Part shown: one piece after another, positions 7,867 to 8,435 of the stretch
How the letters are laid out: each line of letters opens with the position of its first letter
Position numbering within the stretch: position 1 is the first letter of the stretch
DNA from: Bacteroidaceae bacterium
GTDB taxonomy: Bacteria; Bacteroidota; Bacteroidia; Bacteroidales; Bacteroidaceae
DNA: 8,435 nucleotides
Assembly: GCA_028709135.1 (NCBI GenBank)
Contig: JAQVXN010000070.1
Coordinates: forward strand, 1-8,435
Direction: 5' to 3'
Notes under the pieces: generated by a model
What the model saw: the letters and a program-made list of their open reading frames with translations, nothing else
What the model was told of the DNA's origin: nothing
Database searches by the model: none
Made by a program: the position numbers and the translations under genes

Positions 7867-7948
7867 TGACGCGGTGCGTTTCTTTTGTGACGCGACGCGT
7901 TTTTTTCATGACGCACTGCGTTTCTTTTGTGACGCACTGCGTCACAAA
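7867..7948. repeat. Four tandem 21-bp units with ACGC-N3-GCGT dyads
   Basis: The units start at 7867, 7888, 7909 and 7930; the first three are exactly 21 bases and the fourth diverges after its dyad. Each contains TGACGC followed by three variable bases and GCGT, so the symmetrical arms ACGC and GCGT are invariant while the centre changes (GGT, GAC, ACT, ACT). The dyads lie at 7869-7879, 7890-7900, 7911-7921 and 7932-7942. T-rich runs separate them. The last unit extends into a 23-base near-perfect palindrome (7926-7948) with 11-bp arms around one central base. The 21-base period equals two helical turns. The function is unknown; protein-binding sites, a structured barrier between converging genes, or a simple tandem repeat are all possible. 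It is not a CRISPR array, because there are no unique spacers. Confidence 0.9.
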
Positions 7949-8306
7949 CTTTGATTGAGCATGTAAAAATTTGAAAGACACGATCGGATAATTCTTTGAA
8001 AGCAACGAGTTTATTTTAAGCCTGAGTCATAAATAGTCAGTAAAATCAAAATACTCAAGCATGTCTTTAGAAAGGAAAACAAACTGACGGTCACACACAT
8101 TACATTTACATTATTGCATTCTGAGCGTTTTCAGCCTACCAAATGAACATTTCGCCAAAAAGGAAGAATTTGTTAAATCACCAACTTTACCGACTGAACC
8201 TTTTTCTCCTCGCAAATATGTAAAATAGGTAACAAGTATCACTCCCCATTGTAACTACTATAATTGAATACTTATATTAGCAACAGACCTGTTGTTTATA
8301 GGTATT
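7949..8306. other. Gene-free stretch between the repeats and the minus-strand terminator
   Basis: No coding frame, tRNA or known RNA fold was recognised. The only structure noted is a short perfect dyad CAACAG-ac-CTGTTG at 8281-8294. An imperfect minus-strand match to the -7 element (CATATTTG, reverse complement of about 8214-8221) has no convincing -33 partner. Confidence 0.55.
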
Positions 8307-8351
8307 ACAAAACAAGTGGGAACAGAACATTTAAATGATCTGCTCCCACTT
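8307..8351 (-). terminator. Terminator of the minus-strand gene at the right edge
   Basis: Arms of 19 bases (8314-8332 and 8333-8351) pair with two mismatches and no spacer. On the minus strand the stem is followed by GTTTTGTA (8313-8306), a modest T-rich tail. It lies about 27 bases beyond the stop of the minus-strand reading frame, which supports both calls. On the plus strand the stem is followed by a C-rich, T-poor sequence, so it should act mainly on the minus strand. Confidence 0.75.
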
Positions 8352-8378
8352 CTCAACAACTATCTTTTGTTTCAAAAA

Positions 8379-8435
8379 TTACCAAACGTCTTCTTGGTCT
8401 GCTCCGGCAAATACATTCTTGGGAACCATTTCGAA
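8379..8435 (-). CDS. C-terminal end of an unidentified protein, truncated by window edge
   Basis: On the minus strand 18 codons run from the window edge to a TAA at 8381-8379, reading FEMVPKNVFAGADQEDVW. The composition looks protein-like, and a terminator-type hairpin in the matching orientation follows, so this is probably the true end of a gene converging on the CotH-like gene. The fragment is too short to assign to a family. Only the strand and the stop position are supported. Confidence 0.6.
   Translation of the reverse strand, partial: FEMVPKNVFAGADQEDVW

Noticed and set aside
7867..7929. Series of intrinsic terminators, since each dyad is followed by a T-run
   Set aside because: The stems are only 4-7 bp with one or three central bases, too small to form a stable RNA hairpin; a DNA-level role seems more likely.
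7867..7948. CRISPR array
   Set aside because: The units are contiguous at 21 bases with similar T-rich linkers; there are no 30-base unique spacers and no cas genes in the window.

Overview
The window looks like part of a Bacteroidota chromosome, most likely order Bacteroidales. The DNA is AT-rich and start codons lack strong Shine-Dalgarno sequences. A TAnnTTTG-type promoter element precedes one gene. Two encoded proteins end in sequences that resemble type IX secretion (T9SS) sorting domains, and two others belong to glycan-degrading families typical of polysaccharide utilisation loci. No genus can be named from the sequence.

Layout. (1) 2-3984: a two-gene plus-strand unit. The first gene, cut by the left edge, is a GH106-type alpha-L-rhamnosidase. 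Its stop overlaps the start of a GH127-like beta-L-arabinofuranosidase by four bases. The pair suits breakdown of a rhamnose- and arabinose-containing plant polymer such as rhamnogalacturonan or an arabinogalactan. A perfect 18-bp palindrome followed by a T-run ends the unit (4008-4052). (2) 4062-5396: a promoter, a secreted seven-bladed beta-propeller protein with a short sorting-like C-terminus, and a terminator. (3) 5489-7483: a secreted CotH-kinase-like protein that also carries a ricin-type beta-trefoil and a clear T9SS sorting domain. (4) 7484-8378: about 900 bases without a recognisable gene. It holds four 21-bp GC-rich dyad repeats (7867-7948) and a long minus-strand terminator hairpin (8307-8351). 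(5) 8379-8435: the last 18 codons of a minus-strand gene entering from the right.

The two hydrolases are predicted to be exported and to work together. The propeller and CotH genes each seem to be transcribed alone, and both products are predicted to reach the cell surface or medium; nothing ties them functionally to the hydrolases. The main unexplained feature is the set of phased dyad repeats in the gene-free convergent region. No mobile element, CRISPR array, tRNA or rRNA was seen.
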